DNA of 64,000 nt from Pararge aegeria. Its lineage: Eukaryota; Arthropoda; Insecta; Lepidoptera; Nymphalidae. A model generated the notes under the pieces. The model saw only the letters and a list, made by a program, of their open reading frames with translations. It was not told the DNA's origin and made no database searches. The position numbers and the translations under genes are program-made. Positions within the stretch are counted from its first letter, which is position 1, and every line of letters starts with the position of its first letter. The DNA lies in assembly GCF_905163445.1 (NCBI RefSeq), contig NC_053197.1, forward strand, positions 7,378,001 to 7,442,000, written 5' to 3'. Below are positions 11,151 through 23,900 of this stretch, in pieces.

Positions 11151-12234
11151 AATCCTCATCCAGCCAGTTCTAAAAGGAGAGCAAATGCCCCGCGCACATC
11201 TCACTTCACACCCGTCGCGGAATAATGCTAGCTCACAAACTTTTCCCATATTCCGCATTTTGAGTCAAACGTTTAGAACATTACAGGTAAAATAATTACT
11301 AATTGTTCAAGAAACTCTATTGATTTTGATGCATGAATATTAATTGTGTGCGCGGTTTCTGTATGTTCTTAACTCTGTGGGTATGGCTTGTAACTGCCAA
11401 ATGCCCGCTTTTCCAGATTACTTTACTTACTTACCTCCATGTACTTAAATAATCAGATCTACCACCACTACTTATTTATATGCAGTCTTCATGTAAAGTG
11501 TACCGACACAATGTTATGCAAGACTTAGTAAATTGTAACGATCTAAAGAACCGTTTAAGTGCGAATCAGGCTAGCATGGAGGAGGGTTCCTTGCCCTTAA
11601 TATTTTTCTGCTTTTCAATTGAAGTTTAAAGACTTGGTAATTTATTATCTCTTTTATATCCCTATTTTTCATATTTGTAAAAATGAATTTTCAGGCTTAT
11701 TTTATTTATTTTATTTGTATCTACTCAACAACAACAAAATTAAATAACTCTAAGGCTTTCTTTGCTACAACTATAATTTCACACTTAAAATAAAATATAT
11801 TGTCTGTTACTCGCTAATAATGTAGCATTCTTCATGCGAAATCGCTTTTAGAACCGTTTCGGAAGTTTTGAGTTTATCAATTACATAAAAACACAAACAT
11901 TTGTATGTCTTTTGTATTGTTTTAGGCTCCCGAAATCGAAATTCGTTATTTATGCTATATGTACGTTAACAATCGTAATTGGCCTTTTACTCCTTTATGG
12001 AACCAAATTTTTGCCTTTCCGTCCGGTAGGTTTTGGCGTCTTATGGAACTCTAAAAACCAGCTCAAACATAAGTAAGCAGACATAATAATTGCGCAATAG
12101 AGTATGTAACAGATTCTTGAATTATTTAACGGAAGGTATAAAATAAATACCTACTCGATTATTATAATGACATTAAACTTATAAAAATCGGTCAATTTCG
12201 GCTAAAATTTTACGGGGTATGGGCTATGGCTATG
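11151..12234. other. Intergenic, no feature seen
   Basis: AT-rich sequence with no open frame of note and no recognised repeat. Confidence 0.4.
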
Positions 12235-12350
12235 CTATGGCTGTTGGCGCGACATCGTACCGGAACGCTAAACCACTTGGCGGTATGTCTTTGTCGGTAG
12301 GGTGGTAACTAGCCACGACCGAAGCCTCCCACCAGAAAACACCCAAACAT
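12235..12350 (-). repeat. SINE family A, partial minus copy
   Basis: Contains the minus-strand form of the family core: gcgacatcgtaccggaacg, ctaaaccacttggcggta, ggtagggtggtaactagcc and gaagcctcccaccag. Both ends are missing. Confidence 0.7.
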
Positions 12351-12429
12351 AAATTTGGTGAAAACAGGGGATGAAATTCTATTCGATTTTATTATAGGTA
12401 ATTTATTTACACACTTATTTATATTCTGA

Positions 12430-12700
12430 AAAGCGGTGATAGCTTAGTGGTAAGGCTTAGGCTTCTTCTGTTGCTAGGCTAGTTATGTGCGTTTTAAATT
12501 TAAGCAATTTATAATATAACTTGCTCCATCGGTCAAGGAAAATATCGTGGGGAAACCTGCATGTCTGAGAGTTCTCCATAACATTCTCAATGTTGTGTGA
12601 AGTCCGCCAATCCGCGCTCGGCCAGCGTGGTAGACTATGGCCTATAGCCTCATTCTGAGAGGAGACCCGTGCCCTGTAGTGGACCTTAGATATATATTTT
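12430..12700 (+). repeat. SINE family B, near full-length plus copy
   Basis: A tRNA-like head (gcggtgatagcttagtggta, an A-box-like run) leads into GTTATGTGCGTTTTAAA, ACTTGCTCCATCGG, GGGGAAACCTGCATGTCTGA, GAGTTCTCCATAACATTCTC, CCAGCGTGGTAGACTATGG and CATTCTGAGAGGAGACCCG. The usual GAT tail is replaced by a short T-rich end. Confidence 0.8.
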
Positions 12701-13002
12701 TATTTTTAGTAAAACGCAATAAAAAGACAAAACGTAATACTAAAAGTTCCAGCCACTGACAGCAGTCAAAACCTATATAGGCCACTGGTACTTAGTACCT
12801 ACCAACTTGCCGTAATAACCCACAACCTTGGCCACAAGGGTTTATAATAATTAATTTAGCAAAGTGAATATAACTATTAGAGATAATTGAGGTTTATGCT
12901 ATACTCGTAATTATTACATGTGGGGCAGTTGGGAGTGATTAATAATAGATATCCGTAGTAGTTTAATCATTCAAACGTCACAATCACGTATGGTTGAGTC
13001 CT

Positions 13003-13310
13003 TTTTTTTCTTACTACAAGCTAGCCCTGGACTGCAATCTCACATGAAGTGATGATGCAATCTAAGGTGGCTAGGGCTAACCTGTTAGGGAATATTGTAG
13101 TCACACCCCTAATTGTTTTCTACGCGACATCGCACTGGAACTCTAAATCGCTTAGCGGCACTCTTTGTCGGTCTCGGTAGAAAGGTAAGTTGCCACGGCC
13201 AAAACCTTCCACCAGACCAGACAAAAGAAAGTTGCCCCTGCCGGGAAGAGAACTCCTACTTAAGTTCACAGCGCTTACCGCTGCGCCAGGGATCTCGTCA
13301 TTTTGCAATG
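13003..13310 (-). repeat. SINE family A, near full-length minus copy
   Basis: The best family A copy here. In + strand order it has an oligo-T (the A tail on -), the block 'ctggactgcaatctcacatg', 'gatgatgcaatctaaggtgg', 'ggctaacctgttaggga', the core 'cgcttagcggcactctttg' and a tRNA-like head ending near 13305 with 'taccgctgcgccaggga'. Overlapping open frames on both strands (13113-13313, 13120-13308) are accidental. Confidence 0.8.
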
Positions 13311-13964
13311 TAAGCGCACAAAAATAATACGTTACGACATCAAATTAAGTACAAATATTTGAATAAACCTTCCGCTTGAATCACTATATGATGCTGAAAG
13401 CTGCATAAAAATCCTTTGCGTACTTAGTTGAAACAATCTAAGCTTAAAAACAGCGGGAGTGACTTTGTTTCATACTATGTAAGGATAATTGTAGTACTAT
13501 TTTTATCTGCCCACAGAAGACTATCACACTTAATCAGGTAAAAATGGTTATGAAATGAAATGAAAATGAAATGAAATGCAATAAAATAAAATATTTATTT
13601 TGCTAAATATGGGTTAGTTATTGGTGTTTAGGATATTAAGTTCCAACATATTCTGTTAATACATCAACATGCAAAATTTAAACATGAAATTATATTAATA
13701 ATAATCTTATTTGTTATCAATTATACATTTTCCGAAGGTATAATAATAATTGCTGACCATTATTTCACGTAAAAGTTGTTTCGAGCCATTGTTCTTTATT
13801 AATGCATTCCGTGTTACAAAATACCCGAGTGTAGAGTCGACTTTTGTAGTCGGCAATGACCTCCTTTACTTTCTCTTTTTGAAGTAAACTAAACATGTAC
13901 ATCTTAAGATTGATGCACATTCGTGCTAAGTTTTTAGGCATCAAGGGGAAATTTTATATTGTAT
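13311..13964. other. Intergenic with a small ATGAA-type simple repeat
   Basis: A run of 'gaaatgaaatgaaa'-type units lies at about 13551-13600. No gene or other element was recognised. Confidence 0.5.
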
Positions 13965-14335
13965 TTATGCTGCCCCGTGAAGATGTTGCGCTGGGCTGGG
14001 GGCATTACAAGATTGGACAAAATTCGAAATGAGTTCATCCGAGGCTCTTTTAAAGTTGCGGAAGTACAGCATAAGATGCAGGAGGGCCGATTACGCTGGT
14101 ACGGGCATATAATACGAGACAAAAGCCACATGACATAGCGAGTAATGGCTATAGATGAAGGCAAAAGAGGTAGAGGTCGCCCACTTACCACCTGGACTAG
14201 AACCGTTTTCAATGACATGAAAACTCTGGGCCTAACACCAGAAATGACACAAGACCGTATTAAATGGCCGACAAGTATCAGGAGGGCCGACCCCAAATAG
14301 GGAATGCGCCAGGAGAATGATGATGATGATTTATG
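13965..14335 (+). pseudogene. RTE-type LINE fragment (ORF2 C-terminus) with GAT tail
   Basis: The + strand encodes KMLRWAGGITRLDKIRNEFI, then GSFKVAEVQHKMQEGRLRWY, GHIIRD, RGRGRPLTTW and a terminal ADPK followed by a stop and a (GAT)n tail. These are standard for the C-terminus of RTE-like endonuclease/reverse transcriptases in insects. An internal stop (after KSHMT) shows that it is dead. The 147-codon frame on the opposite strand is its shadow. Confidence 0.85.
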
Positions 14336-14974
14336 CTGCCCCGTACGGCAGCTCTCAGGGGGTGTCAGTTGGGACACAAACGAAAGCCGCCGCGATTAAA
14401 AAATATGATTGATGCTATGTCGATCAGTCGCCTTAACGCGAATTGCAACTGTCAATAATAATTCCTAATTAATCTTTTATTAATACTAATAGTATTAAAA
14501 ATGCTCAAACTAACTAACTAATCAACCAAACTGAAGTTTTGAAATAGTATAGTGAAAAGGGCTGAGAGTACCATAGGTTTCTTTTTATCCCATTACAACA
14601 AACAGTTGTCACAGGATTTCTAAAGAACCTACTTTGACGAAGAACGCTGTAAACAGCTTTTGATATTTTAAGAACTTGCGAAATGTACTTTACATACTCG
14701 TACGTTCTGTGAAAATTTTACAGTGAGATTTCATTGTAAAAAACCTTCAAGGAGGGTGTTCGTTGAGCGAAACAACGATAAGACGCGTGTCTTTCCATCC
14801 ATTAGCCATTGATACTTATTTTTATAGGATTGACTACTTAATTATGTACAAAGGATTGACGCCACTATACTACATAAACAAATGACTTACTTGCACTTTC
14901 TCAAGTAAAAAAGACGTACCTACTCGAACCTACGTAACTTAATTGGAGGGAGAATTATTAATAAAGATGTATAA

Positions 14975-15120
14975 AAAAATTGTAAAAGCTGTCAGAGGAT
15001 GGAAAATGACTGGCCACCTACTGAGGTACCATGTATTTTAAAGGAGAAAATAGAGGAAGGAGGGGCAGAAGACAGCTTTTTTGGGATAAATAAAACGGTG
15101 GAGACTTAAAAGAGCTCTTC
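14975..15120 (+). pseudogene. Probable decayed retroelement C-terminal fragment
   Basis: A translation on + shows RGWKMTGHLLRYH and then a Lys/Arg/Gly-rich stretch, weakly like the RW.TGHILRH...RGRG tail of insect LINE polyproteins. Several stops interrupt it. It is called only on this short similarity. Confidence 0.35.
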
Positions 15121-15589
15121 ACTCAAAGAAGAAGTAACGTAACTTTTAATAACACAGTGTTTGAATCTGAATATTTTGATCGGGTATTGCTAGAGTTTAA
15201 TATTAAGAGGAATTCAGAAGCAAGCGTGCCCGTGATTTTTTTATCACCATCTCACAGTTTATTTATATTAAGCTATGAAGCTAGAGCAATTCACACCCAT
15301 TATAATAAGATTTTTCTGTAAGCTTTACATAAACTTTGAACTTATTGAAAGACATCTCAAAGATTTCATTTGGTAATTTGTTATAAAATAATACACAATT
15401 GCCCTTGAATGAATTAGCAATTTTGTGTAGCCTGAAATTTAGTAAACTGCAAAACGAGTTTATTTTTGCTTCTAATATTAATATTGTTACAGTCCATTTT
15501 CTTTTTAAATTTTGTTATATTTTTATGGACCTTCCTGTCACACACCTCCAATTTTTAGGAGTAATGTAAATATCACTTGCTATTAAAGT

Positions 15590-15695
15590 GGAGGAAAATA
15601 AAATGAGGATATCTGCATCCTCCATAAATTTCACAAAAGTCAACCAATCCTCACTTGGGCCGCGTGGACCGTGGTGTACTCCAAACTAAATCCTT
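15590..15695 (+). repeat. SINE family B fragment
   Basis: Short match to the family B middle: 'tctgcatcctccataaattt', 'aaagtcaaccaatcctcact' and 'gggccgcgtggaccgtggtg'. Head and tail are missing. Confidence 0.5.
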
Positions 15696-17517
15696 CTCGT
15701 TCCGAAGGAGCCCCCTACCCGAAAGTGGCCGGTAACGAGTTACCACGGTAAAATATGCGACTTTTGTAAGGATTTCCACACTCTACGGTCCTTTGGCAAA
15801 TGTCTTCAGCGTGTGTTACCATACTAGATCTTTGATAATTAATTACCACCCTCGTAATTATCAAAGCATTAAGTCGGTCAGTAGGTGGCTCTTGGTGTGT
15901 TACCTAATAAAAACTATAGATTAGTGGAAAAAAAAAGTTTTAGTGTTGTAACTATGATTCTTTATTCCCACGATAGAATGGAGATATAAGAGGCGTTTAG
16001 GGTGTAAGGTTTTTGTAATCCATAAAATAATCCCTCGCGCCTCGGAGAGTACGTTTAGCCATCACGTCGGTCTCGGTACGGTAAATATATTCGAAACTGC
16101 ATACTTACGCCCGACCTGGCCCAAAAGTATTATCGCAGGATTTTAGTCGGGGGTACTCGAACGTTTGTGCGTACTTTCCAGACTGCTTTAATATCTTTAC
16201 TCTGGTCTCGGTTAATATCAGTATGTGAAAATTAATAGGTAATAGTAAAAGCCCGCCATTTCAGTCAACCCCTACCTGGTGGGTAGGGTGGTGGGTCTTT
16301 GCTATGAAGCCATCCCTCTTTTGAGATAAGAGGTATTTGTCAAGTTATGGGGCATAAGCTGAGATGATAATAGTGATGATCATGATGATAAGGAATATTT
16401 TTTTTGTATTAGATATAAAAACCTACGAAGTGCTTAACTCATTTAAAAAACGGTATTTACGTAAAATAAATATAACAAATATTACATACTTAGCTTTAGC
16501 TACTTAATTAGTCATAAATAACACGGTACTTAGTGCTAATAACTGTCAAGCACTTTATCTCTCAATTTAAATCCCACTTTTAACCGTTAACGCAACTATT
16601 TACGCTAGTATTTATTTTTTATCTCATTGTTTATTTTATACATAGAAGATAACATCATGCTACTTTTTATCGTTTATCTTAATAGTGCACTATAAAAATA
16701 GATTTAAAATCAATCCAATTATTAAAAAAAATTTAAAATACAATCACATTTAATATATCTGGCAGAGATCGCTTTTTAGCGATAAGGCCGCCCATTGTAC
16801 CTGTGTTTTATTGTGTTGTTTTTGTTTATAATTTAATTTCTGTTAGGTGTACAATAAAGTGTATTTTCATTTCATTTCATTTTCAATATAATTTAAGTTT
16901 GACTTTCAGGTTACAGATACTACTTTTATAAAATCTTATCCATGACTATTCGGAAAGATAACTCAACTAACTCATATTAGTTTATTTAATTCATATAGTT
17001 GTCATTAACAATTCTCGTCAGTAACTATTTTTCCAGTTATTCGTCTACTTGTAAAAGTCTTGCCACTGCAAGCTTGCTAACTTTTTTTTGTACGAGTAGG
17101 TAAGTCGTTTGGTACGAGTAATATCTTTATTACCCGGCCTTCCTTCCTGGTAAAGTCATGTATGCGGTGATTGGTTTTTGACCTAAACATTGATCATTAA
17201 TACATGAATCGCAGGACTTTAATTAAAGTTTTCCCAGCAATAAGGAAAATTAGTTTGCAGTAAAATATACTTTATGTATTGTAATGAACGTGTTGACGAG
17301 TTAAAAAACATTTCAAAAGAAACTTATTAACTTAACTAGTATCTTACCTTACCGATTTTTTCCATTTACTGAGTATGTTATATTTAGTCGATCGGCTTGT
17401 TGTGAAGATGTGGTGCATGTCTCGCTCAGCCAAATAATTTTGGCAAGATTTCATTAACCGAACTGAAGCGCATTATTAATAGTATAGTTTGTATGAGTAT
17501 ATCATCCGTTTTATTAT
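15696..17517. other. Intergenic upstream of the OST-alpha-like gene
   Basis: Apart from the LINE 3' end at 16745-16885, listed separately, this stretch is AT-rich and shows no gene or clear repeat. Confidence 0.4.
16745..16885 (+). repeat. LINE 3'-end fragment
   Basis: 'ctggcagagatcgctttttag' then 'cgataaggccgccc', a T-rich stretch, 'acaataaagtgtattttc' and a short ATTTC repeat. The same layout is seen at 4275-4405 and 44590-44705. Confidence 0.6.
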
Positions 17518-17763
17518 TCAGTATTCGATATGGCGCGATGAAGTACAACACTAAAGGTTGCGTAGACTGAAATGTCGAAAGAAAGTAAAGCGAAACGCGC
17601 GGACGCCAGTGTAGAATCCAACGTTGTTGGTAACTGTCCTATACAGCCAACAGCCGCGTAACAATCCGATATTTCGTAACAATACAGCGGGAAATAAACA
17701 TGGTTTCACTTTCTATGAATTAAGATCGATTTTAGTCGATTACGTTAGGAAGTTTTAGCGATT
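17518..17763 (+). promoter_or_regulatory. Candidate core promoter and 5' UTR of the OST-alpha-like gene
   Basis: An insect initiator-like TCAGT lies at 17518-17522, about 245 bases before the start codon, and the DNA between is richer in GC than the flanks. A TAG in the reading frame of the chosen ATG ends 15 bases before it. No TATA box is evident. The transcription start is an inference from the TCAGT motif alone. Confidence 0.35.
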
Positions 17764-17908
17764 ATGGATTTGTTGAGTGCAGCAAGCAATGGGGTAGCGG
17801 CGGCTCGTCACTTAAGCTCTGCACCCCCGGAAGTAAACAATGCGATTAATACAACCCTTTTGTGCCACAGCTATACCCTCCAACCTGATTTCGCCTCGTA
17901 TTTTGCAG
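17764..17908 (+). CDS. OST-alpha-like exon 1
   Basis: 145 nt coding, residues 1-48 plus one base. Encodes the extracellular N-terminus with a TLLCHSYTLQPDFASYFA end, a Cys and a short amphipathic run as in OST-alpha N-termini. Donor AG|GTAATT at 17909. Confidence 0.8.
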
Positions 17909-20900
17909 GTAATTTTTTTAACTTTTTGTTTGTAGCTTCAGAGCTTTTGTTTAGAAAAAAATAGGTACTGTTGTACCTACTTTACTTACTTAATTACTAC
18001 GAATTCGAACCATTTACTTTTATGGTGAACTTATTCAAAATTTACCTGAGTCTTGCGAAATGTGGTCGGTTTGTCCCGGCTGCTTTCACGCAGCGCGGTG
18101 TTATTTAACCGACTTTATGCAACGGGATTTTCAATTGGACGTGTATGTTTTGTTATTGAAATAAGAAAAAATAAATTTGATATTAGGGCTTCCAAATAAA
18201 TATACGTATACCTACTGTATAGTTGTGTTTGTATGTTTGTCAACTTATTATTTCGTAATTATTAATTGGATTATGACTTTTTTTATGGACTTACAATTAT
18301 TTAAATTTACTAATAATAGTGTTTAGTTTGATTAAAGTCGTGTCAATTATTTTCAAGTTAGGAAGTAATGTGTGCCTAACTTATAACTGTGAACGTCGTC
18401 TGTACAATTTAGCGCCAAAAGGTGCGACAAGTAGTGTTCAAGCTTTAACAACTCTATAGAACTTAAATTTTTATTTAATCCTTAGTGCATATTTGAGTAT
18501 ATTGTTCGTCGTTGGTAATGGTGAACATGTTTGACTGCAGATCACAAGGTCCTGGGTTCGATCTCCAGGAGGGGCCAATAAATAGTATTAGGGTTGTCTG
18601 TCAAGAAATTATTAGTAGCAGCCCAGAGTTTGGGCATTAGCGGTCCACCCCCGTTCCTCGCTGTCTGTCCTGGGCTGTCCAACCAATTGTCGATGCCGTC
18701 CCATCGCGTGCATCGGGCTAGTGTGAGGGAATAGACAGTGAAACTGTGTCTGCGCACACACTTGTGCACTATATTATTAAGTCCCGCGTAGTTGGAAAAT
18801 CTCCCTGGAGATTGACCATCATGGCCGATATCGGTCAGGACAAACTGCTTTTTTATTAGTTTTTTTTTCAAATATATATATGCATAAGCGCTCATAAAAA
18901 TAGATGAAGTTAGATATCTGAGAACATATCGTGTCAAGTTATATATTAATGAATCAAATCTTAGTTAACATGGTAGCGGGCTAACCTGTTAGGGAGTATG
19001 GTACCCCTAATCGGTTTTAACGCGACATGACACAGGAACACTATATCGCTTAGCGGCACGTTTTCGTCGGTATGGTGGTAACTAGCCACGGCCAAAGCCT
19101 CCCACCAGAGCAGACCAGAGAGAATTCTGAGCTTATAAATTCCCAAATCGCTCCTGCCGGGAATGTGAGATGAAAAAGTGTAGCGATAAAAACTCATATT
19201 GAACCTCAAATCAACTCATTAACACCTAAGTAAAACAGAACTGAAAAACCGTTTCCTAAATGAATCTTACCGGGAATCGAACATCGATATAAAAGCCCTA
19301 GTCGTTGGAAGTCGTTGGAATCGAAGCTCCGGCAGTCGTCATAGTTTAATGACCTGGAGAGGTATAATTACGTGTAGTAAGTGGCGATGAATCTGCATCT
19401 TGACTTTGTAAATTGATGAGGCCCTTGGTCGACTTCCGGAAAAGTGGTAAAGGTCAACAGCGTATTAATCTTGCCTTATTTGTCCACATTATGTTGATTA
19501 ATCTGGCAAATTGACCAAACCCATATTGTACTTAAATTGACAGGAAATGGTGAAACCATTAGTAAAATTATATATTTGTAGGAACATACCCAATAGTCAG
19601 AATATGGTTATGAGAATTTCGCTAAACCGTTGACATGTATCTTATGGCTAGTAGATATAATGACAAGGTAGATTGGAAGCAGCCGGCATCTCTCTCACCT
19701 CCAGCAAGATAGAAAAACGATTGTAAATGTTGATGTTGGAAAAGAGCATCTGTAGACTCGGTAAAATCTGCTTTCCGAACCGGTGGTAGTCACTACAAAC
19801 AGACATACCTACTTGTCTTTTCAAAAGTACTTATAAAGTACCTACTTTTTAATGTGTGCTTAAAATTCATTTATTTTAAGTACACCTGTACTTAAAATAA
19901 AGGAATTTTAAGCACACCTAGGTACTTCATAAGTACTTTTATGAGAGACTAGCTGACCATATTTAGGGGGATGAAAAAAAGTAGTTGTCCGATTCTCAGA
20001 CATACCGAATATGCACCCAAAATTTCATGAGAATCGGTCTTGCTGATTCGGAGTAGTTTAGCTACAAACACCGCGACACGAGAATTTTATATATAAGACG
20101 AGAATTTTATATATTAGAAGATATTAAGCGTCAATTCTATGTCAAATACTAAGTAATTAAATACTACGACAAAGTAAAATTCTGAGTAAATACTAAATAC
20201 TACGACAACAGATACAAAAGAAATTATTGTTAAAAAGACGAATAAGTCTTATTTTTTTGAGAACTAAAATTGAATTTTATGAGAACGCTTGGAGATGATA
20301 GAATACTTAGAATTCGTACTGATAGGTACTAAAAAGACAGACTGAATGTGATCCGTAATTCTTTAGAATCGTTTTTTTCTTGGTAGGTATGAACAATAAA
20401 CGAAACGGTTATGGACAGGTATATTACGCCCAAAAGGAATAAAGTGTGCCCCGGATCCATAATACCTCTTTTCTGAGATAGTCAGTGTGTTTAAAGTTAG
20501 TAATGAATACCTGGATCATAAAGCAAGCACGAAATAAGCAAAACAAATAAAAAAAGGCGCAAATATATTTAGTGTAGTGTATTTTTAAGTATAGATTAGC
20601 ATGGATCCTTTTTGATTTCCAACCCTTAAAATGGCTGCAATGAGAGCAGACCTGACGTTAAAATACTGAGGATTACGGTACATTATTATAAATGCAGGTA
20701 GCTCATACTCGTTGGTACCACTACGAGTATGAGCTTCCTGCATAAACACTAGTTTTACTCTGTAAAAACTAACTAGTTTTTTATGTAACGGTTTTCGCCT
20801 GTGCGGACTTTTCTCGATTTTCAACAGCTTATCGTTTTCAGTGCCGATAAAACAAAATCTGTCACGATAAATTTAACAGAAGGTCTCACCGTACAACTTG

Positions 20901-23900
20901 TTTCAAATATAATTTAGTAGGTACTCCGTCCAGCTCATAATTACTAGCGAAATAAAAGCCAAGGCATTGCAAGTTAGAACTTTCGAGGCACTAGATAAAT
21001 TGTGCAGGTAACGGTTAAAGTTTTCGTAATGGTTATGAAACCTTTCTAAATCAAAATTAATAAAACAGTTTCGTTTGTGATAACTTTGCTTGAATCGGTT
21101 TATATTTCGGGAATGTAATACATTATCTGATTAATAAGTTACCTCCTCTTAGATCGGGTTTAATGACCGGTCGCATTCGATCGCGCACTTAGCAGCTCAG
21201 TAAAGAGCATGCCGCGCACGTGGGCTCGAATATTACTAAGTTACTTTGGCCCCTTGCTAAAAATCAGTTGATAGAGAATTTCCGAATCAATTTGTTCGTA
21301 ACCGGTTTCAAGACCGGTGTAATTTGACTCTTCCTGAGTTTAAGTCCTGTAGTGGACAAAGGAAATAAATAAATAGTCAAATACCAATAAATATGGAATA
21401 AAAATACTTGAAAGGCCTTCCTGGGCTTCTCAGGTCACCGGTAAAATATTTTTTGCCACTTTCTTTTGGTTCGGAAATGTGTTTTGAGAGAGTGACATTG
21501 GGCATTTCGTCTGTGGGTCGGATCCAACCGGTGCACCGGTGTTTAAAAATAATAGATAACAAGAATTTGACGAGCGATTTATTTATAACAGGTATTCTAT
21601 TTTAGTCACATTAATTTATTTAAAATATGTATCCTTTGTTGGTAGTTCTCAAAGGCAACGCGTGGGTGATCTGGTCATGTGGTATGCTGGTGCTGCTGAT
21701 GTTATGTGTCCTATATATTGTCACATTGCGGTCTGCGCTGCGTTACTGGAAGGAGTCGTGCAGCAGTGTTGCCGTCGTACTCGCTGTTTACCCTGTAAGT
21801 TCTCTTTAATCCTAGTTAGCAGCTTTCAAAGGCAACCTGTTGGTGTTTTGGGCATGTGGTATGCTGGCGTTACCAGTGCGCTGTGTCCTCTATATCGTAA
21901 CCTTGAGGTCTGCGCTGTAAGTTATTGAGAAGGGCTATGGCTTTAGTCTGACTCGCACTTGATGCACCGTAGATTTCCCACACCTTCGAGAATACTGTGG
22001 AGAACTCTCAGGCATGAAGGTTTTCTCACAAAAATTTCCTTCAGCTTTAAAGCAAGTGTTAGTTAAAGGCTTAAAATGCACATAACTAAGAGTTTCCCTC
22101 GAAAGGGAGGCCGAATTTTCAATCGATAATTGACTATCTATCTCAGCTTTTTGGTTTTGAAGTTTTCCATCTTCTAATAGGAATTCCACGTCACGTCTGC
22201 GCTATTATATAATTGCGTACCTAACACTTCTTTGCAGTAGGTATACTTTTATTTTATCTCGTCACAAACATAAATCAAAATGAATCTGTCTTGTTATCTG
22301 TTTATGCGGCGTTGGAATTAAACTATACTGTTTAATAATATATTAGAAGTAGGTATATACAATATACATATATGTAGAATGTACGTGTGGTTTTATTTCT
22401 GCTTAGCATTTTATTACACGGACCTAAGTATTCCATGTCCGGCTTAAGTAGGAGTAGATGCGCACTACGTGATAATTTTGTCTACTCTTTATATCGTATA
22501 ATCTATATATCTCATGGAAATAGGACGAGAAAATGGTAGACATAAATTTATTATCTGGCGTGTCTTAGCCCCATAGGATGCAAGATGTGTACAGTTCGCC
22601 AAGTTTGTAGTATTTGAGCCTTGTGAACTTATTTTTGACTTAGGTAAATTGACGTAGGTACTTTACACTCGCTGTTTTCTGTTTTTGGGTTCCTTGAAAT
22701 ATTATAAAATACTACCAGATTTTTATTCATATTTTTTTTTATCCTAGGCAAACAATGGGTGCCAGCCTATTTACTTTTATGAATTACCACCAGATTTTAT
22801 TTTATTTCTTTCTATAAACCCTATTACCCAATTATATTCCGTTTAATGCAGTTATTCATCAGTAGTTCCCGATTAATTTGTAGCGAACTAAAAATGAGAG
22901 AGGCTGCTGTAATATTAGGAGTAGGATTTGGATATGTATTGATCGAGCTATGTACATATGGTATCGTAACCATAATTCTTTTTGCACATATAAATATATA
23001 CCTACGTCGGACGTTGCCAAAGGTCCATCAATACGGTTAAACCGTCTACCACTCATTGTACCTACTTGCATTACTTATTTGTTGTTATAAGTAATCAACA
23101 ACACGCATCCTTTTGCAAGTTAGCTGTTTCTGCTGTTGCGAGTGGTGGTGCTATTGCATAAACCGACATTCTGCAGTTTCGTAAGACGTTACTGGTGACG
23201 ACGAACTGTTTCTGTAATTATTTACAAGCGAGGTCGGAAAGGTGATGGGTACTTTTGCAATGTGTAGAAAGTAACTACATTTCGCGTTAGACTGTACAAA
23301 TCTCCATCTGTAGGTATACTTATAATAAAACTTCGGAGCTTGTTTATTAAATTAAGGTTATTAAGTTATTTAAATTGTTATTGTTAAAAAAAAGTGTTAA
23401 AATGTGTTAAAAAAAAAAAAGTTTCTGTTTTTCGAACCACCTCATTAGAACGATAAAGATTTGAAAAATATTTTTTAAAACTTGGATAAAAACAGGCGTT
23501 ACTTTGCGGAATTCCCAAACTCTATTCGTGGAGTAAGTATAGCATATTGAGCTTGATTTTTACTGGAAGTCCGCCGATATCTTAAGAATACTTTTAGGCT
23601 ATTTAACGCATTAAGATTGATAGGAGCCGAGCAAATGAAGTAATAGGCGGTTGGGCGAAAAGTGTCGTTACTAAGAACTTCACTCTTCTATGTCTACTAA
23701 ATATGTTTTTGATACAAAATACATATTATTTTTATACCTACATTAAAATAATAAGCTTTTTTGTAATATAAACATCTAAGCAATGGTGAAAACCGCATTA
23801 AAATCCGTTGCTTGGTTTAGGAGCTAGCGTATAAGCAGGCAGGTGTGGAAGTCGACTATGCCTCAAACTATGTACGAATCGCATTCTGTAAAAGATCTTG

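Larger units (their letters stand above)
17909..21645 (+). other. Intron 1 of the OST-alpha-like gene
   Basis: 3.7 kb. Contains a family C SINE, a family A SINE, a CR1 tail with a long inverted repeat, a small Helitron and a 20-bp foldback, all listed separately. The short frames at 21377-21605 look accidental. Confidence 0.75.

Noticed and set aside
13934..14377. 147-codon - strand gene
   Set aside because: Antisense of an RTE-type LINE fragment whose + strand translation has clear family motifs.
21662..21928. 88-codon frame covering exon 2 and its copy
   Set aside because: It is out of frame with the OST-alpha protein and arises because the duplication spacing (177 bp) is a multiple of three.
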